Source of the DNA: Streptomyces sp. HUAS YS2
GTDB lineage: Bacteria; Actinomycetota; Actinomycetes; Streptomycetales; Streptomycetaceae
Reading direction: 5' to 3'
DNA: 64,000 nucleotides
Assembly: GCF_033343995.1 (NCBI RefSeq)
Contig: NZ_CP137573.1
Location: 1,240,001 to 1,304,000, forward strand
Below, piece after piece: positions 1 through 13,334 of this stretch (its first letter is position 1; each line of letters opens with the position of its first letter). The notes beneath the pieces are model-generated. The model had not been told where the DNA came from. It was given only the letters and a program-made list of their open reading frames with translations, and did no database searches. The position numbers and the translations under genes are program-made.

Positions 1-255
1 AACGCCAAACTGATCAACGTCGAGTCGGCGATCGACTCCGGGCGCAGTGCGATGGAGATCCACGCCGCCGCCGGGCTGTTCACCGACCGCCCGATCGAGC
101 GCTACCTGCGGGACGCGCACCACATCTTCGCCCCCGCCGGCACCTCCGACGTCCAGTTACTCCGGCTGGCCGAGGTCGCCCTCGGCACCGCCAAGGGCAG
201 CTGGTCCGAGAAGCTCTCCGACGTGGTCCGGATGGAGCCCGCAGCGGCGATGTGA
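1..255 (+). CDS. Acyl-CoA dehydrogenase-like protein, C-terminal end (cut by window edge)
   Basis: An open frame runs from the first base to a TGA at 253-255 and gives the last 84 residues of a protein. The segment RYLRDAHHIFAPAGTSDVQ matches the C-terminal helical-bundle region of flavin-dependent acyl-CoA dehydrogenases. These oxidise acyl-CoA thioesters at the alpha-beta bond. The flavin and substrate sites lie outside the window, so substrate and activity cannot be judged. The gene converges on the conservon and is separated from it by a strong hairpin. Confidence 0.75.
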   Translation, partial: NAKLINVESAIDSGRSAMEIHAAAGLFTDRPIERYLRDAHHIFAPAGTSDVQLLRLAEVALGTAKGSWSEKLSDVVRMEPAAAM

Positions 256-290
256 CCCCGGGCGGCCGCACTCCGCCCCTCTCCGGACGT

Positions 291-317
291 CCCCGGGCCG
301 CCGATCTCGGCCCGGGG
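291..317. terminator. Bidirectional hairpin terminator
   Basis: A perfect 10-bp stem (ccccgggccg / cggcccgggg) encloses a 7-nt loop. It lies between two convergent genes and could end transcription from both sides. There is no T-tract, which is usual for actinomycete terminators. Confidence 0.65.
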
Positions 318-324
318 TCCGGTG

Positions 325-897
325 TCAGATCAGCCCGTCCTCGCGGCGGTGGATCTTCTCGACCAGCTCCGCGGCCATCGCCTTGATGGTCTCCAGGCCG
401 GCCCGACCCCACGGCCGCGGCTCGGTGTCCACCACGCAGATCGTGCCCAGCGCCACGCCGGTCCGGTCGATCAGCGGCGCGCCCAGGTAGGAGCGGATGC
501 CGATCTCGTCCACGACCGGGTTCCCCGCGAAGCGCGGGTAGTCGCACACGTCCTCCAGGACCAGCGCCTTGCGCCGCACCACCACGTGCGGGCAGTAGCC
601 GTGGTCGCGGGCCATGAACCGGCTGACGCCGCCCGAACCGCCCACGCCGGCCCCGAGGTCGGAACCGGAGTGCGTGCCGCCCGGGGTGTGCAGCCCGGCG
701 AAGAACTGCCGGTTCTCGTCGATGAAGTTGACCATCGTGTACGGGGCGTTGGTCACCTCCGCGAGCTTGTGCGCGAACTCGTCGAACACCGGCTCCGGCC
801 GCTCCCCTATCCCCAGCTGACGCAGCCGCTGCACGCGGGCGGGTGCCTCCTGGTCGATGGGGGTCAGCAGCAGATGACCGGTCGGGTCGTAGGTCAT
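325..897 (-). CDS. GAF-domain protein at the end of the conservon operon
   Basis: The 190-residue product is one GAF-type sensor domain. After a short N-terminal helix comes FDEFAHKLAEVTNAPYTMVN, then a core with CPHVVVRRKALVLED and the closing LGTICVVDTEPRPWG. GAF domains bind small ligands or mediate partner contacts; no ligand is evident. The ATG at 897 overlaps the TGA of the upstream GTPase gene by four bases, so the two are probably translationally coupled. Some conservons end with a GAF gene where others carry a cytochrome P450, which suggests it acts with the CvnA-D signalling complex. An in-frame extension to 1209 runs through the GTPase gene and is rejected. Confidence 0.8.
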   Translation of the reverse strand: MTYDPTGHLLLTPIDQEAPARVQRLRQLGIGERPEPVFDEFAHKLAEVTNAPYTMVNFIDENRQFFAGLHTPGGTHSGSDLGAGVGGSGGVSRFMARDHGYCPHVVVRRKALVLEDVCDYPRFAGNPVVDEIGIRSYLGAPLIDRTGVALGTICVVDTEPRPWGRAGLETIKAMAAELVEKIHRREDGLI

Positions 898-1517
898 GAC
901 GGTGCTCCGTAGCTCGGCGTCGGTGCCGGGGTGGTGGTGAGCAGATGCTGGACGAGGGTGAGCAGCGTCTGGATGCCGGAGCTGGAGATGCGGGCGTCGC
1001 ACAGCACGACCGGCACCTCCGGCTTCAGGTCGATCGCGGCCCTGACCTCGTCCGGTTCGTAGCGGTACGAGCCGTCGAACTCGTTCACCGCCACGACGAA
1101 TCCGATCCCTCGTCGTTCGAAGAAGTCCACGGCGGAGAAGCAGTCCTCCAGGCGGCGGGTGTCGGCGAGGACCACCGCGCCGAGCGCGCCTTCGGAGAGC
1201 TCGTCCCACATGAACCAGAAGCGCTCCTGTCCGGGCGTGCCGAACAGGTACAGGACGTGCTGCGCGTCCAGGGTGATGCGGCCGAAGTCCATGGCGACGG
1301 TCGTGGTGGTCTTGGACTCCACCCCCACGAGGCTGTCGGTGGCCGCGCTGACCTGTGTCAGGAGTTCCTCGGTGCTGAGCGGCTCGATCTCGCTGACCGC
1401 TCCCACGAGGGTCGTCTTGCCCACCCCGAAGCCGCCCGCCACCAGGATCTTCAGGGCCGTGGGGAACGGGTCGGCAGGGAAAGCGTCCTGGCGCTCAGAG
1501 CCGTCGTCGTAGGCCAT
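894..1517 (-). CDS. cvnD: Conservon GTP-binding protein (CvnD type)
   Basis: A 207-residue small GTPase of the family conserved in actinomycete conservons. The P-loop GGFGVGKTTLV lies near residue 30. The G3 region LFGTPGQERF lies near residue 90, and NEFDG takes the place of the usual NKxD near residue 145. Conservon GTPases work with a membrane kinase-like protein, a roadblock protein and a DUF742 protein in a complex compared with eukaryotic G-protein systems; known conservons affect differentiation and metabolism in Streptomyces. The start overlaps the end of cvnC by 23 bases. The GAF gene follows with a 4-base overlap. Confidence 0.93.
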   Translation of the reverse strand: MAYDDGSERQDAFPADPFPTALKILVAGGFGVGKTTLVGAVSEIEPLSTEELLTQVSAATDSLVGVESKTTTTVAMDFGRITLDAQHVLYLFGTPGQERFWFMWDELSEGALGAVVLADTRRLEDCFSAVDFFERRGIGFVVAVNEFDGSYRYEPDEVRAAIDLKPEVPVVLCDARISSSGIQTLLTLVQHLLTTTPAPTPSYGAPS

Positions 1518-1872
1518 CGAGCACTGCCTCCAGCAGGGAACGGTCGGATGAATGGGCGTGGAAGCGGGGTGCCTTGGCCGTGATGGCCCCGCAGTCCACG
1601 AGATCGGAGAGCAGCACCTTGGTGACGACGGCCGGTAACCGTAAGTGGGCCGCGATCTCCGCCACCGACGTGGGCCCGTCGCACAACCCCAGGGCGAGGG
1701 TGTGCTCGGGGCCCATGTGCGACTGCGGAGCGGAGCCGGTCGCCATCACCATCGACAGCAGGTCGAGGGCGGTGCTGGGCTTGGTCCGGCCGCCGCTCAC
1801 GGTGTACGGCCGGATCAGCCGGCCGGCCGCGTCGTCGAGCCAGGGCCCGTCCTGGGAGGACGGCATGATCAC
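1495..1872 (-). CDS. cvnC: Conservon DUF742 protein (CvnC type)
   Basis: The 125-residue DUF742 protein begins with the family hallmark RLIRPYTVSGGRTKP and continues into a winged-helix-like region (GPTSVAEIAAHLRLP). DUF742 proteins are the third conserved conservon gene; their biochemical role is not settled. GTG at 1872 overlaps the cvnB stop by four bases and is the likely coupled start. An in-frame ATG at 1866 would remove only two residues and cannot be excluded. Confidence 0.9.
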   Translation of the reverse strand: MIMPSSQDGPWLDDAAGRLIRPYTVSGGRTKPSTALDLLSMVMATGSAPQSHMGPEHTLALGLCDGPTSVAEIAAHLRLPAVVTKVLLSDLVDCGAITAKAPRFHAHSSDRSLLEAVLDGLRRRL

Positions 1873-2303
1873 TGCCCCGTACCGCCCGGCGCCCCGGCGG
1901 CCTGTCTGGCCGGCGTGACCAGGTACGGCCGGACGCTCTTGACGAGCATCGCCATCTCGTAGCCGAGGACGGCGGCGTCCGCCTCGCGCCCCGCGAGCAC
2001 GGCGAGACAGGTGCCGGAACCGGCGGTGGAGACGAAGAGCAGCGTGGAGTCCAGCTCGACGACGACCTGGCGGACCTCGCCGCCGTCGCCGAACCGGGCG
2101 CCGGCGCTGCGGCCCAGCGAGTACAGGCCGGAGGCGAGGGCGGCCATGTGGTCGGCCGCGTCGGTGTCCAGGCCGTGCACCGATTTCACCAGGCCGTCGG
2201 AGGAGAGCAGGACCGCGTTACGGGTGTACGGGACCCGCTGGACCAGTCCGCTGAGGAGCCAGTCGAGATCCGAGGAATGGCCGTTCGGCACATTGCTCGC
2301 CAT
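1869..2303 (-). CDS. cvnB: Conservon roadblock/LC7 protein (CvnB type)
   Basis: A 144-residue roadblock/LC7-fold protein. The start MASNVPNGHSSDLDWLLSGL fits the family, and the core carries VLLSSDGLVKSVHG and the strand pair LLFVSTAGSGTCLAVLAG. MglB-like roadblock proteins of this type modulate small GTPases, and here the partner should be the adjacent CvnD. The ATG at 2303 lies 7 bases after the cvnA stop. Reading further upstream would overlap the Pro/Ala-rich end of cvnA with no better start. Confidence 0.9.
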   Translation of the reverse strand: MASNVPNGHSSDLDWLLSGLVQRVPYTRNAVLLSSDGLVKSVHGLDTDAADHMAALASGLYSLGRSAGARFGDGGEVRQVVVELDSTLLFVSTAGSGTCLAVLAGREADAAVLGYEMAMLVKSVRPYLVTPARQAAGAPGGTGQ

Positions 2304-2310
2304 GGTGCAT

Positions 2311-4293
2311 CTACTCCTTGTGCGCGTCGTCGTGACGCAGCGGATCATGAGGCGCTGCGAGGGGGTCGCGCGACGCCTCGAAGGGGGTGTGGGGATGCTG
2401 GGGTGCCGGCTGGGACTCGGCGAGTCCGATGCCCCGCTGGAAGGCGGCCATCAGACCGGGGTCGTGCAGGGCGTGCTCCTCGGACGGGCGTGCCGCGGGC
2501 TCGTCGCGCAGCTGCGGGACGAGGTGCTCCTGGGCACGGCGCTTGGGGAGCTGGGGACGGCCCATGGTGCCGCGTACCGGACTGCCGGACGGGGTGGGCC
2601 CGGGGAGGTGGGACTGGGGCACGGCGGTGTGTTCGGTGCGCGGGGACTGCGGGGGGACGACGGGTCGGCCGCCGGCCGGGGTCGGGCGGTCGGCCCGGTC
2701 GCCGCGCACGGGGAGCGGGGCGTTGGGGCCGGGGGCCGGGGACGCGGTGACCGGGCCGGTGGCGAGGGGCTCGGCGGCGTACGGAGCCGGCGCCCCGTCG
2801 GTGGGCGTGGCGCCGTTCATCGGCTGGACGGGTATGCCCGGAGCGGCGGTGGTGTACGTCAGCGGCCGGTGGCCGGCGGTGGTGTGGCGGGGAGCCGGCG
2901 CCTGGGCCTGGGCCGGCGCGGGGGCCTGCGGGGCGGCGTACGGGTCGGCCGGTGCTGCCGGGGCGGTGTGCGCGGCGGACTGGGTGACGGCCGGGTGCGG
3001 GGCCGCGGGTTCCGGCTGCTGCGGGGCGATCGTGTGCGGCGCGGACGCGGCGGCGGTGTCCTGGTCCTGGCCGAGCAGGCCCTGCGGCAGGACGAGCACG
3101 GCCTGGACGCCGCCGTAGATGTTGGCCTGGAGGCGTACGGCGATGCCGTGCCGACGGGCGAGCGCGGAGACCACGAAGAGTCCGATGCGGCCGTCCTGCA
3201 GCAGGTGCGCCACGTTGACCTGGTCGGGGTCGGCGAGCAGGGCGTTCATCTTGTTCTGCTCGGTGACGGGCATGCCCAGGCCGCGGTCCTCGACCTCGAT
3301 GGCGAGACCGGCCGTGACGTGCTGCGCGCGCAGCAGCACGGTGGTGTGCGGCGCGGAGAACAGCGTCGCGTTCTCGACGAGTTCGGCGAGCAGGTGGATG
3401 ACGTCCGCCACGGCATGGCCCCGGAGGGTGCCGTCGATCGGCGGCACCAGCTTCACCCGCGGGTACTGCTCGACCTCGGCGATGGACGAGCGCAGGACCT
3501 CGGTCATGGTGACCGGGTTCGACCACTGGCGACGGGAGATGGCGCCGCCGAGCACGGCGAGGTTCTCGGCATGGCGGCGGATGCGGGTCGCGAGGTGGTC
3601 GACGTGGAAGAGGCCCTTGAGCAGCTCGGGGTCCTCGACCTCGTTCTCCAGCTCGTCGAGCAGCTGGATCTCGCGGTGCACGAGGGACTGCAGGCGTCGG
3701 GCGAGGTTCACGAAGACCTCGACCTTCTGCTCGTTGCCGACGCTGCTGGAGAGCCGGGACGCCTGGACGACGGCGGCGACCGCCGCTTCGTGCGACCGGC
3801 TCAGTTCCTGGGCGAGCTGGTCGAACTCGTCGCCGCCGGAGGTGCGGCGCGGTACGGCGGGGCGGGCGGACGGGCCTTCGCCGCGCCGCAGCTGCTCGAC
3901 GACGGTGAGCAGTTCGTCCTGGCCCTGCGCGGCGCCGCGGCGCAGGGCCTCGGCGCGGCCGAGCACCGTCCGGGCGACCCGCTCGGCCCCGAGCACGGCC
4001 GCCGCGACGGCGGCGACGGCGAGGGCGGCGGATCCGGCCAGCGCGGCCCAGAGGCCCGGCGAGGGGCTGGTCCCGGTGGAGCGGAGTGTGAACAGGACGG
4101 CGGCGGCGCCGCCGAGGGCGACCGCGACGGCCGGCAGCACGGAGGTCCGCAGAAGTTGAGGTCGTAAGCGGGCTTCCGGTCCGAGCTGCGCGGGGTTCGG
4201 GTGGCCCGTGGCGGTGGAGCGGGCGCCCGGCCGGCCGTGCCGCCCGCCCTCGCGGCGGTCCGGGCGCGCGGCGGGTGCGCGAAGTTGAGACAT
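2311..4293 (-). CDS. cvnA: Conservon membrane histidine-kinase-like protein (CvnA type)
   Basis: A 660-residue first gene of the conservon. Two hydrophobic helices lie at about residues 50-72 and 82-105, followed by a HAMP-like/coiled region and a dimerisation segment. The ATPase domain has its N-box ELVENATLFSAP near residue 310 and a glycine box EVEDRGLGMP near 335. From about residue 405 the protein is Pro/Ala/Gln-rich and probably disordered, as in other CvnA proteins. It likely senses a membrane or extracytoplasmic cue. No separate response regulator is present, and signalling is expected to pass through CvnB-D. ATG at 4293 is the only convincing start before the intergenic region. Confidence 0.9.
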   Translation of the reverse strand: MSQLRAPAARPDRREGGRHGRPGARSTATGHPNPAQLGPEARLRPQLLRTSVLPAVAVALGGAAAVLFTLRSTGTSPSPGLWAALAGSAALAVAAVAAAVLGAERVARTVLGRAEALRRGAAQGQDELLTVVEQLRRGEGPSARPAVPRRTSGGDEFDQLAQELSRSHEAAVAAVVQASRLSSSVGNEQKVEVFVNLARRLQSLVHREIQLLDELENEVEDPELLKGLFHVDHLATRIRRHAENLAVLGGAISRRQWSNPVTMTEVLRSSIAEVEQYPRVKLVPPIDGTLRGHAVADVIHLLAELVENATLFSAPHTTVLLRAQHVTAGLAIEVEDRGLGMPVTEQNKMNALLADPDQVNVAHLLQDGRIGLFVVSALARRHGIAVRLQANIYGGVQAVLVLPQGLLGQDQDTAAASAPHTIAPQQPEPAAPHPAVTQSAAHTAPAAPADPYAAPQAPAPAQAQAPAPRHTTAGHRPLTYTTAAPGIPVQPMNGATPTDGAPAPYAAEPLATGPVTASPAPGPNAPLPVRGDRADRPTPAGGRPVVPPQSPRTEHTAVPQSHLPGPTPSGSPVRGTMGRPQLPKRRAQEHLVPQLRDEPAARPSEEHALHDPGLMAAFQRGIGLAESQPAPQHPHTPFEASRDPLAAPHDPLRHDDAHKE

Positions 4294-4772
4294 GAGTGTC
4301 CTTGGTACGTGGCCCAGGATTCGGCGTACTGCGAAGACAACGGACTTACAGGGACAACGAATTGCTATGGAGAAGAAGTGCGATGAGGCTACCGGTGATC
4401 ACCGAGCACACACTGTAGTCGTCAACCGTTCATGTGCGGTGCGCAGTTGGCAAACTCGTCTCGGCGAGCATCCCACTCTGCTAAGGCCGCCCGCACGCGC
4501 ACACCGGAGGGAGCGGCCGAAAATCGTCGGTGGGCTCCGGGTACGGAAGGGACGGAACCGGGCGTACCCCGTGCGGTCTGCGGGAATCCCCGGGACCGGA
4601 ACGTTCCGGATCGGTGCGGTACGCGGGGGGTGTGCGCGCTTCCCGGCGCGCCGCGGGCAGCTCGGGGGTGCCACTTGTCGCACAGGGAGACACTGTCCGA
4701 ATCCGCGTTCGTTTCCATTGCGTTCGCGACCGAGCGAAGCTGGTCGTGATCGGTCAGGTCGTACGGAAACGG
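4294..4772. other. Gap between katG and the conservon
   Basis: No gene is supported here; open frames have arginine- or proline-rich shadow composition. The cvnA side is locally AT-rich (about 4310-4440) and should hold the conservon promoter, but no -35/-10 pair was convincing. The left-hand limit of the katG transcript is the hairpin at 4773-4806. Confidence 0.5.
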
Positions 4773-4806
4773 CACGGGGCCGGCCCCGCGAAGGGCCGGC
4801 CCCGTG
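4773..4806 (-). terminator. katG terminator
   Basis: A perfect 14-bp stem (cacggggccggccc paired with gggccggccccgtg) with a 6-nt loop begins 16 bases after the katG stop codon. It is GC-rich without a T-run. Confidence 0.8.
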
Positions 4807-4822
4807 TCGGGCGATCGGGTGA

Positions 4823-7060
<2,238 letters not shown>

Positions 7061-7194
7061 TCACGGTGCTCGGGAACAACGTCGTCACCCTACGGCCGGG
7101 GCCTCTGGCGGCGACGGGAGTCGCCGAATGATCCCTCGAACCTGTCCGGGTTTCGTCGCGCTGCCTCCCTGTCCCTTGGCTGTTGCCAGAACAG

Positions 7195-7222
7195 ATCCTA
7201 CAATGGACTTTGTCCAAGTCAA
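7195..7222 (-). promoter_or_regulatory. katG promoter with internal operator palindrome
   Basis: On the minus strand a -35 TTGACT (7217-7222) and a -10 TAGGAT (7195-7200) are separated by 16 bp. The spacer holds the palindrome TGGAC-aaa-GTCCA (7204-7216). A repressor bound there would block polymerase. The divergent Fur-family gene at 7282 is the obvious candidate repressor. The leader to the katG ATG would be about 150 nt. Confidence 0.65.
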
Positions 7223-7281
7223 TGTGATGACCAGATCCATACGGATTCGGGTGTCGGAATGTGCACAGTTAGGCGGTGGTC

Positions 7282-7698
7282 ATGAGCGACCTGGTGGACC
7301 GGCTTCGCGGGCGCGGGTGGCGGATGACCGCCCAGCGCCGGGTCGTCGCCGAGGTGCTCGACGGCGAACACGTCCACCTCACGGCGGACGAGGTGCACGC
7401 CCGCGCCACCGCCCGGCTGCCGGAGGTCTCGCGGGCGACGGTGTACAACACGCTCGGCGAGCTCGTCTCGCTCGGCGAGGTGATCGAGGTCGCCACCGAC
7501 GGCCGCGCCAAGCGGTACGACCCGAACGCGCACCGCCCCCACCAGCACCTGGTGTGCTCGGGCTGCGGCGCGATCCGCGACGTCCACCCCACCGGCGACC
7601 CGCTGACCTCGCTGCCCGACTCCGAGCGGTTCGGCTTCGCCCTGTCCGGCGCCGAGGTCACCTACCGGGGCCTCTGCCCCGCCTGCGCCGGGGCCTGA
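7282..7698 (+). CDS. Fur-family repressor (FurA/CatR/PerR-like)
   Basis: The product has 138 residues from ATG 7282; an in-frame GTG at 7276 would add two. The winged helix begins RGWRMTAQRRVVAEVL and includes SRATVYNTLGELVSLGEV. HRPHQHLVCSGCG and the terminal CPAC give the two Cys pairs of the structural zinc site plus His ligands for the regulatory metal. Divergence from katG and the palindrome in the katG promoter suggest it represses katG until peroxide oxidises it. In the known Streptomyces furA-catC pair the genes are co-directional, whereas catR-catA is divergent as here. Confidence 0.88.
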   Translation: MSDLVDRLRGRGWRMTAQRRVVAEVLDGEHVHLTADEVHARATARLPEVSRATVYNTLGELVSLGEVIEVATDGRAKRYDPNAHRPHQHLVCSGCGAIRDVHPTGDPLTSLPDSERFGFALSGAEVTYRGLCPACAGA

Positions 7699-7714
7699 AC
7701 CGGGCTGGAACGCG

Positions 7715-7758
7715 ACGAAGGCCGGTTCGACGCCCAGGGGCGTCGAACCGGCCTTCGT
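7715..7758. terminator. Bidirectional terminator between fur-type gene and argG
   Basis: An essentially perfect inverted repeat with arms of about 20 bp (7716-7735 and 7738-7757) lies in the 74-bp gap between two convergent genes. The A-rich left and T-containing right flanks suit termination in both directions. Confidence 0.88.
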
Positions 7759-7772
7759 ACGGCTGTGTCCGG

Positions 7773-11106
<3,334 letters not shown>

Positions 11107-11277
11107 GACGGGATTGTAAGCCTGGGTCCGGGGTGCGGCGCAACGGCGGAAGTCCGGGGATTCCACATAGGTATTCGGAATTCCGCACAGCATTGCGCGA
11201 GGTGCTCATACCGGGCCTTGACGACGCTCCTTTCCCGGACGGATGCTGAATTACCTTCACGGCTGGGGATGACCCCG

Positions 11278-11979
11278 ATGAGTACCACGACACCCGGGAC
11301 AGAACATCCACTGCGCAGGTCGACCGATCCCGACCGTCTCCCGACGGTGAGTCTGGTCGTGCCGGTGCACCCCGACGACGGGGACGCCGACTGGCTGCTC
11401 GGCCGGCTCCCGCCGCGCGTGAGCGAGGTGATCCTCGTCGGCCCCTCGGAGCACGGCGACGCCGACGTCCCGCACGCGGGACTGCTGGCCGCGGCCGGGG
11501 ACTACATCGTGGTGATGGGCGCGGACGGCAGCATGTCCCCGCGGGAGATCCCGCACTACCTGCACTACCTGGAGAGCGGGTACGACTTCGTGAAGGGTTC
11601 GCGGTTCATCGCCGGCGGCGACTTCACCGACTACCCGCTGCTGCGCCGGCTCGGTCACCACGCGCTGCTTCGCGTCGCGCGCCGGCTGTACGGGCAGCAC
11701 CTCACGGATCTCTGGTACGGCTTCTGCGCGTTCCGCCGCGGCTTCGTCGACCTGCTCGATCTGCGGCCCAACGGCTACGAGCTGGGCGCCGAACTGGTGG
11801 CGCACGCGCTGCACTACGGGCTGCGGGTCGCGGAGGTGCCGAGCCTGGAGCAGCCTCGGCGGCACGGCCCGGCGCACCCGCACACCGTCCGTGACGGCGC
11901 CCGGATCCTCGGCACCCTGCTGGACGAGCGCCCGCACAACGTGCTCCCCCGGCTGGCACCCGGGGCGCTCCAGCAGTGA
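11278..11979 (+). CDS. Family 2 glycosyltransferase
   Basis: A 233-residue GT2 domain. After an N-terminal lead, TVSLVVPVHPDDGD begins the Rossmann-like fold, and GDYIVVMGADGSMSP carries the acidic nucleotide-sugar motif. FVKGSRFIAGGDFTDYP and LTDLWYGFCAFRR resemble polyprenol-phosphate sugar transferases of the DPM type, but the terminal membrane helices are absent. ATG 11278 is preferred over ATG 11269 because a GGGG lies at a workable distance. It opens the glycan region, although a 567-bp gap separates it from the next gene. Confidence 0.88.
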   Translation: MSTTTPGTEHPLRRSTDPDRLPTVSLVVPVHPDDGDADWLLGRLPPRVSEVILVGPSEHGDADVPHAGLLAAAGDYIVVMGADGSMSPREIPHYLHYLESGYDFVKGSRFIAGGDFTDYPLLRRLGHHALLRVARRLYGQHLTDLWYGFCAFRRGFVDLLDLRPNGYELGAELVAHALHYGLRVAEVPSLEQPRRHGPAHPHTVRDGARILGTLLDERPHNVLPRLAPGALQQ

Positions 11980-12546
11980 CCCCGGTTGACTCGTCCGGCA
12001 AATGGTGCTAACCGTGGAATTCAGAGCATTTCGGACCCCTGGCAGGGTCGGTCGACGGAAGAGGCCTCTCGTGTCTCCCACGTACAACCACCGCGTACCG
12101 GTGGCACCCACGCCGCATCCACTGCGGCGGGTGACCGACTGGCCCACTGCCGCACCCGGCCGTCGCGGAGCGGCCTCCGCCGGAGACCGCCGCCGCCGGG
12201 TCCGCCACCGGGGACGTCCGGGCCGACGCGCCACCGACCTGCTCCGCCCCGCGGCCCCGCTGTGCCGCGCCGAGGCGCGCAGGCCGCGCCCGGCCGCTCG
12301 CCGCCGACGCTCCCGGTCCGCCACGCGCGGCTCGCACGAGCGCCGTGCGGACGATTCCGACGGAAGTCCACCACACCCCGCCGACGCGGCGCGCGGCTCT
12401 CTGAGCGCGTCGCGCCGTTCGTGTGCCCGCGCTCCGGCCCACCGGTTCTCCGATCGCCGGTTCTCCGATCACCGGTGCGCCGGACGCGGGCACTCCACCC
12501 CCCGATTCCCCACCCGCCGCTGCGTCCCCGAAGGAGGCGACGCGTG
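11980..12546 (+). other. Long leader/intergenic region before the glycan operon
   Basis: No protein is supported: the open frames are Arg/Pro-rich with no domain resemblance. A promoter candidate sits at the left end (11986-12014) and the ribosome-binding site of the next gene at the right end. If that promoter is used, the transcript has a leader of roughly 520 nt. A CACCGG-containing direct repeat occurs near 12438-12476. Confidence 0.45.
11986..12014 (+). promoter_or_regulatory. Candidate promoter for the glycan operon
   Basis: TTGACT (11986-11991), a 17-bp spacer and TAACCG (12009-12014) lie just after the first GT2 gene. The -35 is good and the -10 weak. Confidence 0.4.
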
Positions 12547-13329
12547 ATGGTGTCCGTGCTGCCCTCGTACGTCCCGGGGCTTGTCCCCGCGCCCGTTTCG
12601 GAACCCCTGCCGTCCCGGCTCACCCGGCCGCCGGTCGATCTCGAAGTGATCATCCCGGCCTTCAACGAGCGGCGTCGGCTGCCCGCGACGATCGGCGCCA
12701 CCACCGGCTATCTCGCCGCGCAGCGCTGGTCGTCGGCGGTCGTCGTGGTCGACAACAACAGCGTGGACAGCACCCTTGAGGCACTGGAGCGGTTCACGGA
12801 CGCACCCGTCGCGGTGCACGTGATCGGCTGCAGCGACCAGGGCAAGGGAGCCGCCGTACGGCGCGGCATCATGACCTCGGCGGCCCGGTACATCGGCTTC
12901 GCCGACGCCGACAACGCCACCCCGATCGCGACCCTGGAGCCCGTGATGGCGCTCCTGGCGGACGGCCACGGCGCCGTGATCGCCTCCCGGGAGATCGACG
13001 GGGCGCGCCGCGCGGTCGAGCAGTCGGCGCTGCGACGGGCCGGCGGACGGCTGTTCCGCGCGCTGGCGCGACTGACGCTGCCCGACATCGCCGACAGCCA
13101 GTGCGGGTTCAAGTTCTTCCCCGGTCCGCTCGCCCGCGAGATCGCCGCGAGCTGCCACGTCGACGGCTTCGCCTTCGACGTGGAGCTGCTGGCCCGGGTG
13201 CTGCGGGCAGGGCACGACGTCGTGGAAGTACCGGTCGTCTGGACGGACGTACCGGGATCGACCTTCTCGGCCGGGCGCGACGGTCTGCGCTCCATGGCCG
13301 ATCTCCTCCGGATCTCGCTGGCCAGGTGA
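12547..13329 (+). CDS. Family 2 glycosyltransferase, DPM/Alg5-like
   Basis: The 260-residue protein has a complete GT2 domain: VDLEVIIPAFNERRRLPATI near residue 28, VVVDNNSVDST, IGFADADNATP (the DxD-type motif) near 115, and DSQCGFKFFPGPLAREI. This pattern is close to polyprenyl-phosphate glycosyltransferases such as Alg5/DPM1. It probably loads a sugar onto a lipid carrier used by the GT39-like membrane enzyme further down. AAGGAGG at 12531-12537 supports ATG 12547 (GTG 12544 is possible). The stop lies 5 bases before the next start. Confidence 0.9.
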   Translation: MVSVLPSYVPGLVPAPVSEPLPSRLTRPPVDLEVIIPAFNERRRLPATIGATTGYLAAQRWSSAVVVVDNNSVDSTLEALERFTDAPVAVHVIGCSDQGKGAAVRRGIMTSAARYIGFADADNATPIATLEPVMALLADGHGAVIASREIDGARRAVEQSALRRAGGRLFRALARLTLPDIADSQCGFKFFPGPLAREIAASCHVDGFAFDVELLARVLRAGHDVVEVPVVWTDVPGSTFSAGRDGLRSMADLLRISLAR

Positions 13330-13334
13330 GCACC

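Noticed and set aside
12002..12704. Long open frames on both strands in the gap before the second GT2 gene.
   Set aside because: Arg/Pro-rich products without domain features, no ribosome site and high GC make open frames by chance.
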